Source: Acetobacteraceae bacterium (GTDB lineage: Bacteria > Pseudomonadota > Alphaproteobacteria > Acetobacterales > Acetobacteraceae). Taken from it: a stretch of DNA of 7,275 bases. The stretch covers positions 312 through 7,586 of the forward strand of contig PKWQ01000066.1 of NCBI GenBank assembly GCA_003133265.1, written 5' to 3'. The notes beneath the pieces are model-generated. The model did not search any database. It was not told the origin of the DNA and worked only from the letters and a program-made list of their open reading frames with translations. The position numbers and the translations under genes were made by a program. Below are positions 5,311 through 7,275 of this stretch, piece after piece; position 1 is the stretch's first letter, and each line of letters starts with the position of its first letter.

Positions 5311-6330
5311 CTATCTTCCAGTCGGTGCAAGGCCGCCGCGATCGCCGCGCACCGCGTCGAGCACTGCGCCGAGCGTGATCCCCGCCATCCCGCGTACCGC
5401 GCCGGGGGGCGTGACGATCGGCACGATGCTGGCCGCGTGATGGAATGGCGGCACATCGCCGAACAGGCTGTATGTGCGGGTGCCGGCGGCCGCCGCGATG
5501 TTCATCGCGCCGGTGTTGTTGCCGACATAGAAAGCGGCCTCCGCGCACAGAGCCGCAACCTCGGCCAGACCCCAGCCGATCGCGGGAACGATCCGATCGG
5601 CGCGCGTTCCCAGCCGCTGGCGGATGTCCCGCGCCATGTCCGCTTCCGCCGTGCCGCCCACCAGGACGATGTGTTCCCATCCGGCATCCAGCAGGCTGCC
5701 CGACAGATCGGCGAAACGTTCGGCGCCCCATTGCCTGGATGTCTCCGAACTGCCGATCCCCATGGCGATGAAGCCGTGGGAATTCAGGCCAAGCCGCGCC
5801 AGGGCCGCTGCCCGGGCTTGCGGCTGGATCGCCAGCCTTGGTTCAGGATCGGCCAACGGAATGCCGGCGTCGCGCAGAAACAGGGTCGCGCGCTGGAACT
5901 GGTGCAGCGCCAGCAGATCGGCCGGCACGCGGGCCGGGTGGTTGAGAAAGAAACGCTGCAACCCATAGCCATAGCCGTAGCGGTCGCGAATTCCCGCCAC
6001 CATCGTCAGGAAAGCCAGGGTATGGCTGTGATGCAGCAGTACGACGGTATCGAAGGCACGGGCGCGGAGTTCTAAGGCGAAGCGCAGGAACCCCAGCGGA
6101 CCGTCATGCCTGCCTTTCCGGCCCTCCGGGTTGCGATCGAGCCACATGATGTCGGCCACGCCGTCATCTTGCGTCAGGAACTGGTCGGCCGCCGAGCGCG
6201 GCTTGGTGATGACGGTGGCGGAGACGCCGAAATGGCGGGTCAGGGCGCGGATGTGCGGCAGGTGCCAGATCATGTCACCGATCCCCGGCAGCGGCTGGAT
6301 GATGGCAAGACGGCGCGCGCGCTCAATCAT
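5311..6330 (-). CDS. Glycosyltransferase family 9 (heptosyltransferase-like) protein
   Basis: 339 residues, the length of an ADP-heptose:LPS heptosyltransferase, with the two-lobed GT-B layout. The N-terminal lobe begins LAIIQPLPGIGDMIWHLP (8-25), matching the family's acceptor-side motif with its conserved Asp (Asp19). The C-terminal lobe has GIGSSETSRQWGAERFADL (191-209) and VGNNTGAMNIAAAAG (269-283), the donor-side motif. The usual family version of the latter is D-T-G-x-x-H; here the Asp and His positions are Asn272 and Asn277, so donor choice may differ from ADP-heptose or activity may be altered. No signal peptide or membrane segment is seen, so it is probably cytoplasmic or peripheral. 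The ATG at 6330 has GGAG (6338-6341) 7 nt upstream. It follows pncC by 21 bp and precedes the methyltransferase by 4 bp. A role in LPS or other surface glycan assembly is inference. Confidence 0.85.
   Translation of the reverse strand: MIERARRLAIIQPLPGIGDMIWHLPHIRALTRHFGVSATVITKPRSAADQFLTQDDGVADIMWLDRNPEGRKGRHDGPLGFLRFALELRARAFDTVVLLHHSHTLAFLTMVAGIRDRYGYGYGLQRFFLNHPARVPADLLALHQFQRATLFLRDAGIPLADPEPRLAIQPQARAAALARLGLNSHGFIAMGIGSSETSRQWGAERFADLSGSLLDAGWEHIVLVGGTAEADMARDIRQRLGTRADRIVPAIGWGLAEVAALCAEAAFYVGNNTGAMNIAAAAGTRTYSLFGDVPPFHHAASIVPIVTPPGAVRGMAGITLGAVLDAVRGDRGGLAPTGR
5314..5319 (-). promoter_or_regulatory. Ribosome binding site of the methyltransferase, inside the glycosyltransferase end
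   Basis: On the - strand GGAAGA ends 7 nt before the GTG at 5306 and is made of the last sense codons of the glycosyltransferase gene. It supports a GTG start and translational coupling between the two genes. Confidence 0.5.
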
Positions 6331-6351
6331 CGACGATCTCCGGGCGGCGGG

Positions 6352-6837
6352 TCAGAGCCGCGCGCGGATCAGCGCGAAGGCGGTCGCCACCGTCGCCGCC
6401 CGGATGGCGGCGCGGTCGCCCGGAAAGACCCGGCGCTCGGCATGCGATGGCCGGCCACGCTGGGCCATGCCGAAATAGACCGTCCCCACCGGCTTGTCCG
6501 CGCTGCCGCCGCCCGGACCGGCGACGCCGGTCACTGAAATGGCGATGTGCGCCCGCGACCGGCTTAGCGCACCCTGGGCCATCAGCCGCGCCACCGGTTC
6601 GCTCACCGCGCCCACGGCGTCGATCAACCCCAGGGGCACGCCCAGCATGTCGGCCTTGGCTTCATTGGAATAGGTGACGAACCCGCGATCCACCACGTCC
6701 GAGGAACCGGCGATGGCGGTCAGCGTCGCGGCGATCAATCCGCCGGTGCAGCTTTCGGCGGTCGCCAGAGTGATCCCGCTCGCACGGGCTGCGGCGAGCA
6801 GGGATTCGGCTTCGTTCAATAACGCGGTCGATATCAT
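6352..6837 (-). CDS. pncC: Nicotinamide-nucleotide amidohydrolase, stand-alone CinA C-terminal domain
   Basis: Predicted to deamidate NMN to nicotinate mononucleotide plus ammonia, recycling NMN (for example from DNA ligase) into NAD synthesis. The 161 residues equal one CinA C-terminal domain, and the N-terminal MoCF-like domain of full CinA proteins is absent. Diagnostic motifs are TAESCTGGLIAATLT (26-40, with the proposed catalytic Ser29), RGFVTYSNEAKADMLGV (51-67, with conserved Tyr56 and Lys61) and ISVTGVAGPGGGS...KPVGTVYFG. Catalytic roles are from family knowledge as I recall it. The ATG at 6837 shares an ATGA with the stop of the upstream DUF2252 gene. GAGG about 10 nt upstream is a plausible ribosome site, so translation is probably coupled. 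The glycosyltransferase gene follows after 21 bp. Confidence 0.95.
   Translation of the reverse strand: MISTALLNEAESLLAAARASGITLATAESCTGGLIAATLTAIAGSSDVVDRGFVTYSNEAKADMLGVPLGLIDAVGAVSEPVARLMAQGALSRSRAHIAISVTGVAGPGGGSADKPVGTVYFGMAQRGRPSHAERRVFPGDRAAIRAATVATAFALIRARL
6834..6837 (-). promoter_or_regulatory. ATGA stop/start overlap coupling DUF2252 and pncC
   Basis: On the - strand, ATGA contains the pncC start (6837-6835) and the DUF2252 stop (6836-6834). This is a common sign of translational re-initiation within an operon. Confidence 0.8.
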
Positions 6838-7275
6838 GCGGTATTTGCCTCGATCAGCCCGGATTTGATCGCTTCCAGGAACAGGCGCCAGTCTCGCTCG
6901 GTCTGCTTGGCGTAGGCCAGGGCGAAATCCGAGATCGCGGCGTCGAAGGTGCCGCTGTTCCCCATGTAGCCCGCGATGCGCGCCGCGTCACCAGAGCGCG
7001 CGTGCGCGCGGGCCAGAACCTGTCCGCACAACGCCGCGTAGTGCGCCAGCGCGTCGTCGGCCAACTCGGCGCCCAGCAGCGCCAGCCGCTGGTCCTTGAG
7101 CTGACGGACATAGCAATGCCGGTCATCGCCATGATCGGAGGTCCAGCCCAGGAAGATGTCGGGGCTCGCCTGCGTCATCCTTTGTCCGACAACGACGCGC
7201 TCGCCCTGGTTGGCATAGGCGCTGGGGCCGACATAGTGCGCCAGGGCGGAAGGGCCGGCTTCCTTGATTTGCAGC
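6834..7275 (-). CDS. DUF2252 family protein, C-terminal part (5' end beyond window)
   Basis: The frame is open from base 7274 to the stop at 6834, giving 146 visible residues of a longer protein; DUF2252 members usually exceed 400. Recognisable family segments are LQIKEAGPSAL at the start, then YANQGERVVVGQRMTQASPDIFLGW, HCYVRQLKDQR, YAALCGQVLARAHARSGDAARIAGYMG and FDAAISDFALAYAKQTERD. An ATG at 7178 is internal to these conserved segments and is not the true start. The biochemical function of the family is not established, so none is assigned. The stop overlaps the pncC start by 4 bp, placing this gene as the first visible member of the leftward operon. No truncation or frameshift is seen within the window. 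Confidence 0.88.
   Translation of the reverse strand, partial: LQIKEAGPSALAHYVGPSAYANQGERVVVGQRMTQASPDIFLGWTSDHGDDRHCYVRQLKDQRLALLGAELADDALAHYAALCGQVLARAHARSGDAARIAGYMGNSGTFDAAISDFALAYAKQTERDWRLFLEAIKSGLIEANTA

Noticed and set aside
5307..5456. Upstream ATG extension of the methyltransferase (start at 5456)
   Set aside because: It would add 50 Arg/Ser/Cys-rich residues overlapping the glycosyltransferase C-terminus. The GTG at 5306 fits the gene spacing, the ribosome site and the domain start.
5966..5979. Tandem Tyr-Gly run (YGYGYG, glycosyltransferase residues 118-123) as a repeat element
   Set aside because: Only three dipeptide units within a folded domain, with synonymous codon variation. 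Too short to call a repeat.
4638..6075. Two sizeable + strand open frames (4638-5378 and 5278-6075) opposite the methyltransferase and glycosyltransferase genes
   Set aside because: Both look like reverse-complement shadows: Gly/Arg/Gln/His-biased, without domains. The - strand frames carry coherent family motifs.

Overview
The window reads as a GC-rich (about two-thirds GC by eye) chromosomal segment of an alphaproteobacterium, most likely near the Acetobacteraceae/Rhodospirillales. This rests on the gene order lpd - lipA - Coq10/RatA-like, the CLNWGC form of the Lpd redox motif and the overall protein style. It is inference, because no rRNA or other phylogenetic marker is present. The segment is densely coding: eight genes, two of them cut by the window edges, and no gene-free stretch longer than about 75 bp.

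Left half, + strand (1-3865): the 3' part of a dihydrolipoyl dehydrogenase gene (lpdA, E3), then lipA (lipoyl synthase), a Coq10/RatA-type START-domain protein, and a PLP-dependent threonine aldolase. Gaps are 23, 4 and 53 bp. Lpd and LipA serve the same cofactor: LipA builds the lipoyl group on E2/H-protein domains and Lpd reoxidises it. The START protein probably belongs to ubiquinone handling. The aldolase links threonine and glycine and is separated by a longer gap, so it may be partly independent.

Centre (3866-4297): a 75-bp spacer, clearly AT-richer than its surroundings, carries an extended -10 promoter candidate. It precedes a small secreted EF-hand protein, also on the + strand. That gene ends inside the end of the convergent - strand methyltransferase gene: the two stops overlap by 8 bp, and a perfect 8-bp GC inverted repeat brackets both.

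Right half, - strand, transcribed right to left (7275-4290): the C-terminal part of a DUF2252 protein, then pncC (stand-alone CinA C-terminal domain, NMN deamidase) joined by an ATGA stop/start overlap, then a family-9 glycosyltransferase-like protein (21-bp gap), then a zinc-headed class I SAM methyltransferase (4-bp gap, GTG start). The tight spacing suggests one operon whose last two genes form a coupled glycosyltransferase/methyltransferase pair of unknown substrate.

I see no mobile element, CRISPR array, tRNA/rRNA, phage gene or recognisable defence system. The most interesting parts are the GT9/methyltransferase pair with its divergent donor-site motif, and the convergent overlapping gene ends with their hairpin. 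The rest is ordinary housekeeping sequence.
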